Source: Pseudomonas anguilliseptica
GTDB lineage: Bacteria; Pseudomonadota; Gammaproteobacteria; Pseudomonadales; Pseudomonadaceae
DNA: 64,000 bases
Reading direction: 5' to 3'
NCBI RefSeq assembly: GCF_021375795.1
Contig: NZ_JAEIOI010000006.1
Coordinates: 118,869-182,868, forward strand
The position numbers and the translations under genes are program-made. Shown one piece after another: positions 27,755 through 36,700 of this stretch. Every line of letters begins with the position of its first letter. The stretch's first letter is position 1. The notes under the pieces were generated by a model, which had not been told where the DNA came from, searched no databases, and saw only the letters and a program-made list of their open reading frames with translations.

Positions 27755-27839
27755 AGAACCTGTTTGGGATCTTGCGAGCTAGAGCGAGCCTGTTTTTAAC
27801 GCCGTATCGCCGACGCGCAGCAGATTCGAGATAGGTTCT
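27755..27839. mobile_element. MITE-like element next to the Old Yellow Enzyme stop codon
   Basis: An 85-bp non-coding segment bounded by 7-bp inverted repeats AGAACCT (27755-27761) and AGGTTCT (27833-27839). The inside (CTTGCGAGCTAGAGCGAGCC, AACGCCGTATCGCCGACGCG) looks like a dispersed Pseudomonas repeat. Its right end abuts the TAA stop (27839-27841, minus) of the reductase gene. Confidence 0.6.
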
Positions 27840-28948
27840 TAGACCAGGCTGGTCAGCGCATCACGGCTAAACGGCAGAATGTCCTGCTCGCGGCCATCGC
27901 GTACTTTTACCGCCCAATCCGGATCGACCAGCAGCGCGCGCCCTACGGCAACCAAATCGAACTCCTGCTTGTTCAGACGCTCCAGCAGGTTTTCCAGGCT
28001 AGCCGGCTGGGCCACTTTGTCGGTGTTGACCATAAATTGCAGGAACTCGCCGTCCAGGCCGACGCTGCCGACGGTGATGGTCGGCTTGCCGGTGAGCTGG
28101 CGGGTCCAGCCGGCCAGGTTGAGGTCCGAGCCTTCGAACTCTGGCTCCCAGAAGCGGCGGGTCGAGCAATGGAAGATATCCACGCCGGCGTCGCTCAGCG
28201 GCTTGAGGAATGCTCCCAGCTCTTCCGGGGTTTGCACCAGACGTGCGGTGTAGTCCTGCTGCTTCCACTGCGAGAAGCGGAAGATGATCGGGAAATCCGG
28301 CCCTACAGCAGCACGCACGGCCTGGATCAGCTCGATGGCAAAGCGCGAGCGCTGCGCCAGGTCACCGCCGTATTCATCGGTGCGCTGGTTGCTGCCAGCC
28401 CAGAAGAACTGGTCGATCAGGTAACCGTGGGCGCCGTGGATTTCCACGCCGTCCATGCCAATGGCTTTAGCATCCTTGGCGGCTTGGGCGAAGGCGGCGA
28501 TCACGTCCTTGATATCGTCCTGGGTCATGCCGTGCACAACCACATTGCCCTCTTTGATCTTTTCGCTCGGGCCGTAGCCTGGAACGCTGGCATCCGGCTC
28601 GGTACCCAGCTTGCGCACGTTGCCCACGTGCCACAGTTGCGGAACGATCTTGCCGCCTTCGGCGTGCACCGCTTCGACCACTTTCTTCCAGCCGGCCAGG
28701 GCGTCTTCGCCGTAGAAACGCGGCACATTCGGGTAACCGTTAGCGGCCTTGTGACCGACGGTGGTGCCTTCGGTGACGATCAGGCCAACACCGGCAGCGG
28801 CGCGACGGCGGTAATACTCGATAACCTTGCTGTTCGGCACGCCACCAGGAGAGAAGGAACGGGTCATCGGCGCCATGACCACACGGGTCGGCAGCGCCAG
28901 GTTGCCCAGGCTGAAGGGTTGGAACAGCGCTTTAACTGAATCGGTCAT
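27839..28948 (-). CDS. Old Yellow Enzyme family alkene reductase (NemA-like)
   Basis: A 369-residue FMN oxidoreductase. Conserved FMN and active-site segments include PTRVVMAPMTRS, IVTEGTTVGHKA, MDGVEIHGAHGYLIDQFFW (the His-x-x-His pair for ligand binding, with Tyr nearby) and DEYGGDLAQRSRFAIELIQA. Members reduce activated C=C bonds, maleimides and nitro-compounds using NAD(P)H. Start set at the third ATG of a run (28948), which gives AGGA proper spacing. A TetR gene lies 36 bp upstream in the same direction, as in the nemRA operon of E. coli, so induction by electrophiles is likely. Confidence 0.94.
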   Translation of the reverse strand: MTDSVKALFQPFSLGNLALPTRVVMAPMTRSFSPGGVPNSKVIEYYRRRAAAGVGLIVTEGTTVGHKAANGYPNVPRFYGEDALAGWKKVVEAVHAEGGKIVPQLWHVGNVRKLGTEPDASVPGYGPSEKIKEGNVVVHGMTQDDIKDVIAAFAQAAKDAKAIGMDGVEIHGAHGYLIDQFFWAGSNQRTDEYGGDLAQRSRFAIELIQAVRAAVGPDFPIIFRFSQWKQQDYTARLVQTPEELGAFLKPLSDAGVDIFHCSTRRFWEPEFEGSDLNLAGWTRQLTGKPTITVGSVGLDGEFLQFMVNTDKVAQPASLENLLERLNKQEFDLVAVGRALLVDPDWAVKVRDGREQDILPFSRDALTSLV

Positions 28949-28984
28949 CATCATTCCTCGGGGCGCTTGGAGCAGCGCAACTGG

Positions 28985-29587
28985 TTAAACGGGGGAAGCC
29001 TGCAACAACAGCTGCAAACGGTGGATAAAGTCAGTCAGGGCGCGGGTGTTGTTGGCCACCTTGAGCCGGGTCAGCGCACCTTGCCAGGCATTGGCGATAA
29101 AGCTCGCCAGGTTGCGGCAATCTTCGTCAGCAGGGAGTTCACCCGCGGCTTGCGCCTGCTCCAGGCAGGCCTGCAGGATGTCCGCCGAGGCTTGCAGAAT
29201 CGCATCGACCTGCGCACCCAGCGTCGGCGACAGCTCGGCCATTTCGAAGCTCAGGCTGCCGATAAAGCAGTGGTATTCCAGACGTTCCTGGCGCGCAAAG
29301 TGCTCCACCAGCTCACTGTAATAACCCAGGATGCGCTCACGCGGGCTCAGCGCCGCGTTGCTGAGGGCTTCGGCATAACGCGCCAGACGCGGCTGATAGA
29401 CCTGCTGCAAGGCCTGCAGGGCAAAGTCTTCCTTGCTGGCGAAGTAGTGGTAGAAGGAGCCTTTCGGCACCCCCGCCGCCTGGACGATTTCCTGCACGCC
29501 GGCACCGTGATAACCGCGACGGGTCATCACCTCGGCACCTTTGGCGAGGATCAGGTCACGCTTGTCGAGTCGGATGCTGGAGTTCAT
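28985..29587 (-). CDS. TetR-family regulator, NemR-like
   Basis: A 200-residue TetR regulator. The N-terminal HTH is RRGYHGAGVQEIVQAAGVPK followed by GSFYHYFASKEDFALQAL. The effector domain contains HCFIGSLSFEMAELSPTLGA, in the position where NemR carries its redox-sensing Cys in a similar CLIGN-type motif. Start at the ATG at 29587; an upstream in-frame start at 29653 lacks a ribosome binding site. It is 36 bp ahead of the Old Yellow Enzyme gene and most likely represses both, released by electrophiles or hypochlorite. Confidence 0.9.
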   Translation of the reverse strand: MNSSIRLDKRDLILAKGAEVMTRRGYHGAGVQEIVQAAGVPKGSFYHYFASKEDFALQALQQVYQPRLARYAEALSNAALSPRERILGYYSELVEHFARQERLEYHCFIGSLSFEMAELSPTLGAQVDAILQASADILQACLEQAQAAGELPADEDCRNLASFIANAWQGALTRLKVANNTRALTDFIHRLQLLLQASPV

Positions 29588-29674
29588 GCCGGCAAGAATA
29601 TGACCGGTCGTCTCGCCTCGCCCAGCACTATTGATTTGCGTGATTATCAGCAAGAAGCACAGCGGTTTTTAGAA

Positions 29675-29709
29675 ACGACAAAGCCGCGAACAGGTCGCGG
29701 CTTTGTCGT
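29675..29709 (-). terminator. Terminator between the TetR and PA4642-like genes
   Basis: A long stem, ACGACAAAGCCGCGA at 29675-29689 and its complement at 29695-29709, 15 bp with a 5-base loop, located 43 bp past the stop of the PA4642-like gene; minus-strand TTTCT follows. Confidence 0.85.
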
Positions 29710-29751
29710 CAGGCATGAGCCTTGGTCAGCGCTGTTCGCGCTGACTCGATG

Positions 29752-30039
29752 TCAGCCGCGCGCAGCCTTGATCACCTCGATATAAGGCTCGGCAAAGCGT
29801 TGATCCTGGATCAGCGCGATAAAGTCATTGCCCTGGGCATCCTTGGCGTTCAGGTCATAGCCGGCAGCGACAAAGAAGCCAACAAAGCGCTCGAAGTCAT
29901 CGATACGCAGGCCGCGGTAGGCCTTGACCAGTTTGTGCAGCGACGGCGGTGTGGCATCAGCCGGCTCCACAGTCAGGAACAGCTTGATCGGCTCGTCACC
30001 AATCTCTTCGCCAATCACCTGTTTCTTGTCTTTACGCAT
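29752..30039 (-). CDS. PA4642-like conserved protein
   Basis: A 95-residue soluble protein starting MRKDKKQVIGEEIGDEPIKL, with SLHKLVKAYRGLRIDDFERF and DLNAKDAQGNDFIALIQDQR. I recognise it as the small conserved protein that in Pseudomonas aeruginosa is PA4642; it has no established role. The second ATG (30039) is taken because GGAG is six bases ahead of it; the one at 30042 would leave three. Its position close to hpt, upp and uraA agrees with that genome neighbourhood. Confidence 0.85.
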   Translation of the reverse strand: MRKDKKQVIGEEIGDEPIKLFLTVEPADATPPSLHKLVKAYRGLRIDDFERFVGFFVAAGYDLNAKDAQGNDFIALIQDQRFAEPYIEVIKAARG

Positions 30040-30222
30040 CATTCACTCCAGCTCACCAAGCCACACGGGGCCGGCAGTGTACCCCCGGCGCGGGCCATGG
30101 CTCAACGGATGCCAGGCAGCTGCGCGAATTAGCATACGGCGAAACAGCTGCACAGCCGACTTAGGTCAATACAGCGCAGCATGCCTTGCCCCTATACTGC
30201 GCATGGACACTTGGGAGTCGTT

Positions 30223-31953
30223 ATGTCGCTGCCCTTACCGCCGCTGTTCTCCGCCTGGCGCCAGACCCTGCGCGCCGGTTACGGCTGGAAAAACCTGCGC
30301 AGCGACTTGAGCGCCGGGTTAACGGTAGGCGTTATCGCCATTCCGCTGGCCATGGCCCTGGCGATTGCCGTGGGTGTGGCGCCGCAACACGGCCTCTATA
30401 CCGTACTGGTGGCCGGTACGCTGATCGCTCTGTTTGGCGGCTCGCGTTTCAATGTCTCCGGGCCGACTGCCGCCTTTGTGGTGATTCTGCTGCCGGTGAC
30501 GCAGCAATTCGGCCTCGGTGGCCTGCTGCTGTGCACCCTCCTGGCCGGCCTGATTCTGATTGCGCTCGGCCTGATGCGCGCCGGCCGGCTGATCGAATTT
30601 ATCCCCTACCCGGTCACCCTGGGTTTCACCGCCGGTATCGGCATCGTAATCGCCACCTTGCAGATCAAGGACCTGCTTGGCCTGCACCTGAGCAGCCAGC
30701 CCAATCACTATCTGGACCAGCTCAACGGCCTGCTGCACGCCCTGCCCAGCCTGCAACTGGGCGACAGTCTGGTGGCACTGGTGTGCCTGGCGGTGCTGCT
30801 GGTCTGGCCACGCTGGGTGCCGAAGATCCCCGGCCATCTGGTTGCGCTAACGGTCGGTGCGCTGCTTGGGCTGCTGCTGGAAAACCTGCAGATTCCGGTG
30901 GCCACTCTGGGTGAGCGCTTCAGTTACAGCCTCAATGGACTCGAACACCCGGGTATTCCGCCGTTTCTGCCGAGCCTGGTTTGGCCCTGGCAGCTGCCCG
31001 GTGCCGATGGTCAACCACTGATGGTGAGTTTCGAGCTGCTGCGCCAGTTGCTGGCACCGGCCTTTGCCATCGCCATGCTCGGGGCCATCGAATCACTGCT
31101 CTGCGCGGTGGTTGCCGATGGCATGACCGGCAGCAAGCACGACCCCAATGGCGAGCTGATTGGTCAGGGCATCGGCAATCTGGTCGCGCCCTTCTTTGGC
31201 GGCATCACCGCCACTGCGGCGATTGCCCGCAGCGCAGCCAACGTACGCGCCGGAGCCTACTCGCCACTGGCGGCGATTACCCACGCGGCGGTGGTGCTGA
31301 TTGCCATCCTGTTTCTTGCGCCCTTGTTCAGCTACCTGCCGATGGCCGCGCTGGCGGCTTTGCTGCTGGTGGTGGCGTGGAACATGAGCGAGCCGCGGCA
31401 CGTGCGCCACACCCTGCGCATCGCCCCGCGCAGCGATGTACTGGTGTTGCTGACCTGCCTGATCCTCACCGTGCTGTTCGATATGGTGCTGGCGGTGGGC
31501 GTTGGCCTGCTGCTGGCTGCTGGGCTGTTTATCAAGCGCATGAGCGACCTGACCGATACCGCGCCACTGCCCAAACACTTTCACCAGGCGCTTAATGACC
31601 TGCCCGAACACGTGCTGGCCTACGCCATTCGCGGGCCACTGTTCTTCGGCGCAGCGGAAAAGGCCCTGAGTGTACTCAGGCGTTTTACCCCAGGGGTGAA
31701 GGTGGTGATCGTCGACATCAGCGCCGTACCGCTGCTGGACATGACCGCGATTGCCGCGCTGGACAATGTACTGCGCGACTACCGCGAGCAGCAGGTCGCT
31801 CTGGTGCTCAGCGGGCCCACGCCCCAGGTGCGCCTGCAATTACGCCATGCCGGCATCGTGCGCGTCGAGGGTGAGCTGGCGTATGTACGCGATCTGGCCC
31901 AAGCCAAAGAGAAAGCGTTGCGCTTGTTAGCGCCCAAGAACGATGGGGAATAA
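30223..31953 (+). CDS. SulP-family anion transporter with STAS domain (DauA-like)
   Basis: A 576-residue inner-membrane transporter of the SLC26/SulP family. The N-terminal segment LRSDLSAGLTVGVIAIPLAM carries the family signature, GGSRFNVSGPTAAFV is the conserved substrate-binding loop, and a C-terminal STAS domain starts near residue 470 (LAYAIRGPLFFGAAEKALSV and VVIVDISAVPLLDMTAIAAL). Bacterial relatives carry sulfate, bicarbonate or C4-dicarboxylates (DauA); the substrate here cannot be chosen. Start at the ATG at 30223 with GGGAG ahead. Stands alone between convergent and divergent neighbours. Confidence 0.94.
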   Translation: MSLPLPPLFSAWRQTLRAGYGWKNLRSDLSAGLTVGVIAIPLAMALAIAVGVAPQHGLYTVLVAGTLIALFGGSRFNVSGPTAAFVVILLPVTQQFGLGGLLLCTLLAGLILIALGLMRAGRLIEFIPYPVTLGFTAGIGIVIATLQIKDLLGLHLSSQPNHYLDQLNGLLHALPSLQLGDSLVALVCLAVLLVWPRWVPKIPGHLVALTVGALLGLLLENLQIPVATLGERFSYSLNGLEHPGIPPFLPSLVWPWQLPGADGQPLMVSFELLRQLLAPAFAIAMLGAIESLLCAVVADGMTGSKHDPNGELIGQGIGNLVAPFFGGITATAAIARSAANVRAGAYSPLAAITHAAVVLIAILFLAPLFSYLPMAALAALLLVVAWNMSEPRHVRHTLRIAPRSDVLVLLTCLILTVLFDMVLAVGVGLLLAAGLFIKRMSDLTDTAPLPKHFHQALNDLPEHVLAYAIRGPLFFGAAEKALSVLRRFTPGVKVVIVDISAVPLLDMTAIAALDNVLRDYREQQVALVLSGPTPQVRLQLRHAGIVRVEGELAYVRDLAQAKEKALRLLAPKNDGE

Positions 31954-31958
31954 ACGAA

Positions 31959-32432
31959 CTAAGTGAATTGTGCGCGCATCCAGGCCTGATACTCGGCAAC
32001 ACCAGGCTCGCCCTCACGCGGTGCCCAACTGGCTTGCTCGCCTTCTCCTACAGGTTTGTAGGGCCCGGCTTTGCATTCAAACAGAATGCTGTCGGCTTCC
32101 AGCACCACCAGAGCGTGAAATACACCAGGCGGCAGATCAACGCCGACACACTCGCCAGCGGCCTGCAGTACGCGCTTATCCAGCACTTCACCGGCGTCAT
32201 TGAAAATCAGCAGCCCCAGGCGGCCTTTGAGCACCAGCAGCGCTTCGGCCTTGTCCACCGCAAGATGGCGATGCGGCGGGATATAGGTGTCCGGCTGCAG
32301 CCCCACCGCCATACGATGACAGGGCTCTTCCATCTGGTGAAAGTTATGGTGCTGGCGTTGCCGTGGGCTGGCCGCCGCTTGCTCGGCCAGTGCACCGAAC
32401 AGGGTCTGATCAAGAAAGCGCGGCCCAGTCAT
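31959..32432 (-). CDS. WbuC-family cupin-fold metalloprotein
   Basis: A 157-residue cupin of the WbuC family. Metal ligands are visible in IPPHRHLAVDKAEALLVLKG (two His and the following Glu) and in the second motif VDLPPGVFHALVVLE (His). The N-terminus RQRQHHNFHQMEEPCHRMAV is characteristic of the family. WbuC genes occur in O-antigen clusters, but this one lies 5 bp after hpt, with which it must be co-transcribed. Its reaction is unknown. Confidence 0.88.
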   Translation of the reverse strand: MTGPRFLDQTLFGALAEQAAASPRQRQHHNFHQMEEPCHRMAVGLQPDTYIPPHRHLAVDKAEALLVLKGRLGLLIFNDAGEVLDKRVLQAAGECVGVDLPPGVFHALVVLEADSILFECKAGPYKPVGEGEQASWAPREGEPGVAEYQAWMRAQFT

Positions 32433-32437
32433 ACGTC

Positions 32438-32995
32438 TTACAACCCTTTAACTGCGTAGATACCCGGCGCATTGCGCCAGTAGCCTTTGTAATCCATGCC
32501 ATAGCCAAACACATAGCGATCAACACAGGACATGCCGACGTAATCGGCTTTGAGGTCCGGGCGAGCCTTGCGGTCGTGGGTTTTATCTACCAGCACGGCG
32601 ATGCGCACGTTCTTGGCGCCGGCGTGACGGCAGAAGTCGATGATTGCCCCGAGGGTGTGCCCTTCATCGAGGATGTCGTCGATGATCAGCACGTCGCGGT
32701 CAATAAAGGAGATTTCCGGCTTGGCTTTCCAGAACAGCTCGCCGCCACTGGTTTCATTACGGTAGCGGGTGGCGTGCAGATAGGACAATTCCAGCGGGAA
32801 GTTGAGCTTGGGCAGCAGCTTGCCGGAGAAGATCAGCCCACCGTTCATCACACAGAACACCACAGGGTTGCTGTCGGCCATATCGCTGTTGATGGCGGCC
32901 GCCATGCTGTCGATGGCCACCTCAACCTCGGCATTGCTGTGCAGGCAATCGGCTTCGGCCATGACTTGGCGGATATGCGCGAGATCGACGGACAT
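32438..32995 (-). CDS. hpt: Hypoxanthine-guanine phosphoribosyltransferase
   Basis: A 185-residue type I phosphoribosyltransferase. The PRPP motif is VLIIDDILDEGHTLGAIIDF near residues 100-120; FCVMNGGLIFSGKLLPKL and YVFGYGMDYKGYWRNAPGIY are the purine-binding parts typical of Hpt. It salvages hypoxanthine and guanine to IMP and GMP. Start at the ATG at 32995 (MSVDLAHIRQVMAEAD); the long open extension upstream to 33139 lies in the region shared with the upp promoter. Gene order with upp and uracil permease agrees with P. aeruginosa PA4645-PA4647. Confidence 0.95.
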   Translation of the reverse strand: MSVDLAHIRQVMAEADCLHSNAEVEVAIDSMAAAINSDMADSNPVVFCVMNGGLIFSGKLLPKLNFPLELSYLHATRYRNETSGGELFWKAKPEISFIDRDVLIIDDILDEGHTLGAIIDFCRHAGAKNVRIAVLVDKTHDRKARPDLKADYVGMSCVDRYVFGYGMDYKGYWRNAPGIYAVKGL

Positions 32996-33246
32996 GCTGT
33001 TTCCTCTTGGGAGCGGGACGCAGGCGCAGCCAAAAGCTGATCGAAGCGTCAAAATAAAAGCCGGCAAAGGTACGCATCTGCGCCCAACAGAGCAAGCCCC
33101 GACAGACCAACTGCGGCAATTGCCCGCAAGCAGCGACACGTTAGCTGCTTTTTAGCGACTTTAGACCATCCAGGCCCAGCACTTGGCATAGCCAATGCTT
33201 TAATCTAACGCGAATTTTTCGCCCGTCCTGCCGGAGATCCCTGCCC

Positions 33247-33885
33247 ATGCCCATCCTCGAGATCCGCCACCCGCTGATCCGCCACAAACTCGGCCTGATG
33301 CGCCGCGCCGATATCAGCACGAAGAACTTTCGCGAGCTGGCGCAGGAAGTCGGCGCGCTGCTGACTTACGAGGCAACCAAGGATCTGCCCCTGGAGAACT
33401 ATGAGATCGAGGGCTGGTGCGGCACCGTGCAGGTGGAAAAAATCTCCGGCAAAAAAATCACCGTGGTACCGATTCTGCGTGCCGGCATCGGCATGCTCGA
33501 AGGTGTGCTCAGTCTGATTCCGGGGGCCAAGGTCAGCGCCGTCGGCGTAGCACGCAACGAGGAGACGCTGGAGGCGCACACCTACCTGGAAAAACTGGTA
33601 CCGGAAATCGACGAGCGCCTGGCGATAATCATCGACCCGATGCTGGCTACCGGTGGCTCGATGGTCGCCACCATCGACCTGTTGAAAAAAGCTGGCTGCA
33701 AGGAAATCCGCGCCATGGTGCTGGTGGCAGCGCCGGAAGGCATCAAGGTGGTCAACGATGCACACCCGGACGTGACCATTTACACCGCGTCCATCGACCA
33801 GCGCTTGAACGAACACGGCTACATCATTCCCGGCCTTGGCGATGCCGGCGACAAAATTTTCGGCACCAAACAGAAGGATGCCTGA
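33247..33885 (+). CDS. upp: Uracil phosphoribosyltransferase
   Basis: A 212-residue UPRTase with the full family pattern: [20 protein letters not shown], the PRPP loop [20 protein letters not shown] and the uracil-binding end [17 protein letters not shown]. It makes UMP from uracil and PRPP. GGAG lies 9-12 bases before the ATG at 33247. The uracil permease gene begins 3 bp after its stop, so import and salvage are coupled. Confidence 0.97.
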   Translation: MPILEIRHPLIRHKLGLMRRADISTKNFRELAQEVGALLTYEATKDLPLENYEIEGWCGTVQVEKISGKKITVVPILRAGIGMLEGVLSLIPGAKVSAVGVARNEETLEAHTYLEKLVPEIDERLAIIIDPMLATGGSMVATIDLLKKAGCKEIRAMVLVAAPEGIKVVNDAHPDVTIYTASIDQRLNEHGYIIPGLGDAGDKIFGTKQKDA

Positions 33886-33888
33886 TCC

Positions 33889-35157
33889 ATGACCAACGAA
33901 TACAACGATCCACTCTGGCGCCAGGGCATTTCCGGCGCGCAGATGCTGTTTGTGGCCTTCGGAGCCCTGGTGCTGATGCCGCTGATCACCGGTATGGATC
34001 CCAACGTCGCGCTGTTCACCGCCGGTATCGGCACCCTGCTGTTCCAACTGGTGACCGGACGCCAGGTGCCGGTTTTTCTGGCCTCCAGCTTTGCCTTTAT
34101 CGCACCGATTCTCGCCGCCAAAGGCGAGTTTGGCCTGCCGGCCGTGCTCGGCGGCATCGTCGCCTCGGGCCTGGTGTATATCCTGCTCAGCGCCGTGGTA
34201 CGGGTTAAGGGCGCGGGCTTTATCGACCGCCTGTTGCCGCCGGTAGTCATCGCGCCGGTGATCATTTCCATCGGCCTGGCGCTGTCGCCAGTAGCCGTGA
34301 ACATGGCCATGGGCAAAGCCGGTGACGGCAGCGCGCAGTTGGTGCCGTATGAAACCGCCATGCTGATTTCCATGTCAGCGCTGATCACCACCGTGCTGGT
34401 CGCGGCCATGGGCCGTGGCTTGCTGCGCCTGGTGCCGATCCTTGCAGGGATCAGCGTCGGCTGCATCGTCGCGGCGTTCTGTGGAGTCATCGACACCAGC
34501 AATATCGCCGCCGCACCTTGGCTGGCGATTCCGGCGTTCGTAGCGCCGGAGCTGCATTGGGGCGCGATCCTGTACATCGTCCCGGTCGCTTTGGCGCCAG
34601 CCATTGAGCACATCGGCGGCGTGGTGGCGATCGGCAGCGTGACCGGCAAGAACTTTATCAAGAAGCCTGGCCTGCACCGCACCCTGCTCGGCGACGGCCT
34701 GGCCACCTCGGCGGCCGGCCTGTTCGGCGGCCCGCCCAACACCACCTATGCAGAAGTCACCGGCGCGGTGATGCTGACCAAGAACTACAACCCGAAAATC
34801 ATGACCTGGGCAGCCTGCTTCGCCATCGTCCTGGCCTTTGTCGGTAAGTTCGGCACCGCGCTGCAAAGCATTCCGGTGCCGGTGATGGGCGGCATTCTCT
34901 GTCTACTGTTCGGTTCGATTGCGGTAGTCGGCCTGAACACCCTGATCCGCCACCAAGTCGACCTGTCCGAGGCGCGTAACCTGATCATCGTTTCGGTGAC
35001 CCTGGTGTTCGGCATCGGCGGCATGGTCATCGGTGGCAACGAGTTTGCCCTGTCCGGCATCTCGCTGTGCGCTATCAGCGCCCTGGCGCTCAATCTGCTG
35101 CTGCCCGGCGGCCAGGGCTGGCGCAGCAAGACCGTGCTGGAAGAGCCGGACCTGTAA
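33889..35157 (+). CDS. uraA: Uracil permease, NCS2 family
   Basis: A 422-residue NCS2 nucleobase transporter with about 14 membrane segments. Key segments are QMLFVAFGALVLMPLITGMD, LAPAIEHIGGVVAIGSVTGK (the conserved Glu of the substrate site) and GLFGGPPNTTYAEVTGAVML, the NCS2 signature near residue 285. The uracil specificity is inferred from its place just downstream of upp and from the similarity to UraA. The run ends in a strong terminator shared with the convergent MFS gene. Confidence 0.93.
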   Translation: MTNEYNDPLWRQGISGAQMLFVAFGALVLMPLITGMDPNVALFTAGIGTLLFQLVTGRQVPVFLASSFAFIAPILAAKGEFGLPAVLGGIVASGLVYILLSAVVRVKGAGFIDRLLPPVVIAPVIISIGLALSPVAVNMAMGKAGDGSAQLVPYETAMLISMSALITTVLVAAMGRGLLRLVPILAGISVGCIVAAFCGVIDTSNIAAAPWLAIPAFVAPELHWGAILYIVPVALAPAIEHIGGVVAIGSVTGKNFIKKPGLHRTLLGDGLATSAAGLFGGPPNTTYAEVTGAVMLTKNYNPKIMTWAACFAIVLAFVGKFGTALQSIPVPVMGGILCLLFGSIAVVGLNTLIRHQVDLSEARNLIIVSVTLVFGIGGMVIGGNEFALSGISLCAISALALNLLLPGGQGWRSKTVLEEPDL

Positions 35158-35169
35158 ATCGCGCCCAGT

Positions 35170-35198
35170 AAAAAGCCCCGCATCTGCGGGGCTTTTTT
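35170..35198. terminator. Bidirectional terminator between uraA and the MFS gene
   Basis: AAAAAGCCCCGCA and TGCGGGGCTTTTTT form a stem with a minimal loop at 35181-35184, with A and T tracts on either side, so it works in both directions. Confidence 0.93.
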
Positions 35199-35212
35199 AT
35201 TCTTGTGTTGCT

Positions 35213-36544
35213 TCAGGCCGGATTGGCTGACCACTGCTGCAACCGCACCACACTCTCACGATAGGGTTTGAGGCTCATGCTCAGCAGCACAATCGAGCTG
35301 AACACGGCGATGCTGGTGACGATCAGCAGCGAGTAACGCAGCGCCATGTCATCAGCAAACACATAGTCGGTCACCAGCGCCACCGCCGTCGGGCCGATGC
35401 CCAAGCCAATCAGGGTGATCACGAACAGGTAGATGGCCGACGCCTGGCCACGCATCGAGTTGGGCATGATTTCCTGAATCGCCGCCGGCGCCACACCGAA
35501 CGGCATGCTCAGGAAGAACACCGTCGGTGCCATCAGCACGGCGGCCCATACCGCGCTATCCATCAACGGAAAGGCCAGCACGCACGGCACGGCGCCGAAA
35601 GCGGCATACAGGCCGACAAGCATATTGGCGTCGCTGCTGCCGCGCTTGGCCATCCAGTCGGCCAGACGGCCACCGAAGACAATGCCCAAACAGCCGAACA
35701 CCGCCACGATGCTGCCGTAAACAATACCGACCTGGCCGGCATCCCAGCCGTAGGTGCGGATAAAGAAGGTCGGAATCCAGGCTGCGCTGCCATAACCGGC
35801 AAACGCCAGGCCGGCAAAGCCAAAGTTATGGCACAGCACAGTGCGCCGGTTGGCGCGGATATATCGCCCGACATCCGCCAGCGGTACCGCGACACCAGCC
35901 CCCACGCCGCGACGTGCAGGCTCCTTGACTGCCAGCAGGAGCAGGGTGAACAGAATCCCCGCGCCGCCAAGAATCAGAAAGATCAATTGCCAGGGGCGCA
36001 CTTCACCGAATACCGGTAGGACCACATCGCCCTGGGCCGAGGCGAACTGAATCACCAGGCCACCGAGCAGAAAGGCCAGCCCGGAACCGAGGTAAACCCC
36101 CATGGAATACACGCTGATGGCGGTAGCGCGGCGCTCGGCTGGAAAGCTGTCGGCAATCAGCGAGTAGGCCGCTGGCGACAACGCCGCCTCGCCGACGCCC
36201 ACGCCAATGCGGCAGAGCAGAAATTGCCAGTACAGCTTGGCCATACCGCAGGCGGCGGTGGCGGCACTCCAGAACAGTACGCCAAAGGCGATCAGGCCAC
36301 GGCGGCTTTTGGTATCGGCCAAACGACCCAGGGGAATCCCACACACGGTGTAGAACAACGCAAAGGACAGGCCCATCAGCAGGCTCATCTGCGTGTCGCT
36401 GATCATCAGGTCACGGCGGATTGGGCCAACCAGCAGATTGAGAATCTGCCGGTCGATAAACGACAGCACGTACGCCACCATCAGGATGGCGACAGTCACC
36501 CAGGCACGGGTGGAAGAGGGATAGCCGTTATTGTTGTTTAGCAC
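35213..36544 (-). CDS. MFS transporter, spinster-like group
   Basis: A 443-residue, 12-helix transporter of the major facilitator superfamily. The conserved A-loop is IPLGRLADTKSRRGLIAFGV, and GVGVGEAALSPAAYSLIADS and FAERRATAISVYSMGVYLGS-type segments place it near spinster/GudP-like MFS proteins. Start taken at a GTG at 36544 preceded by GAGGAGA; the GTG at 36562 lies inside that ribosome binding site. It stands where P. aeruginosa carries the PA4648-PA4654 fimbrial genes. Substrate unknown. Confidence 0.9.
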   Translation of the reverse strand: MLNNNNGYPSSTRAWVTVAILMVAYVLSFIDRQILNLLVGPIRRDLMISDTQMSLLMGLSFALFYTVCGIPLGRLADTKSRRGLIAFGVLFWSAATAACGMAKLYWQFLLCRIGVGVGEAALSPAAYSLIADSFPAERRATAISVYSMGVYLGSGLAFLLGGLVIQFASAQGDVVLPVFGEVRPWQLIFLILGGAGILFTLLLLAVKEPARRGVGAGVAVPLADVGRYIRANRRTVLCHNFGFAGLAFAGYGSAAWIPTFFIRTYGWDAGQVGIVYGSIVAVFGCLGIVFGGRLADWMAKRGSSDANMLVGLYAAFGAVPCVLAFPLMDSAVWAAVLMAPTVFFLSMPFGVAPAAIQEIMPNSMRGQASAIYLFVITLIGLGIGPTAVALVTDYVFADDMALRYSLLIVTSIAVFSSIVLLSMSLKPYRESVVRLQQWSANPA

Positions 36545-36700
36545 TGGCAGTCTCCTCGGCACCGTTGGTGCGGTGCACGACGGTTGAAAGAGCTGCCAGC
36601 TTAGGCCGAGTTGCTGGGCGCTGAGTATCGCCCGTAGGTGTTATCAGTCAGGCGAATGCGCGGCATCCTTTTGGGCGAATAACCGTCACAGCATATTTCC

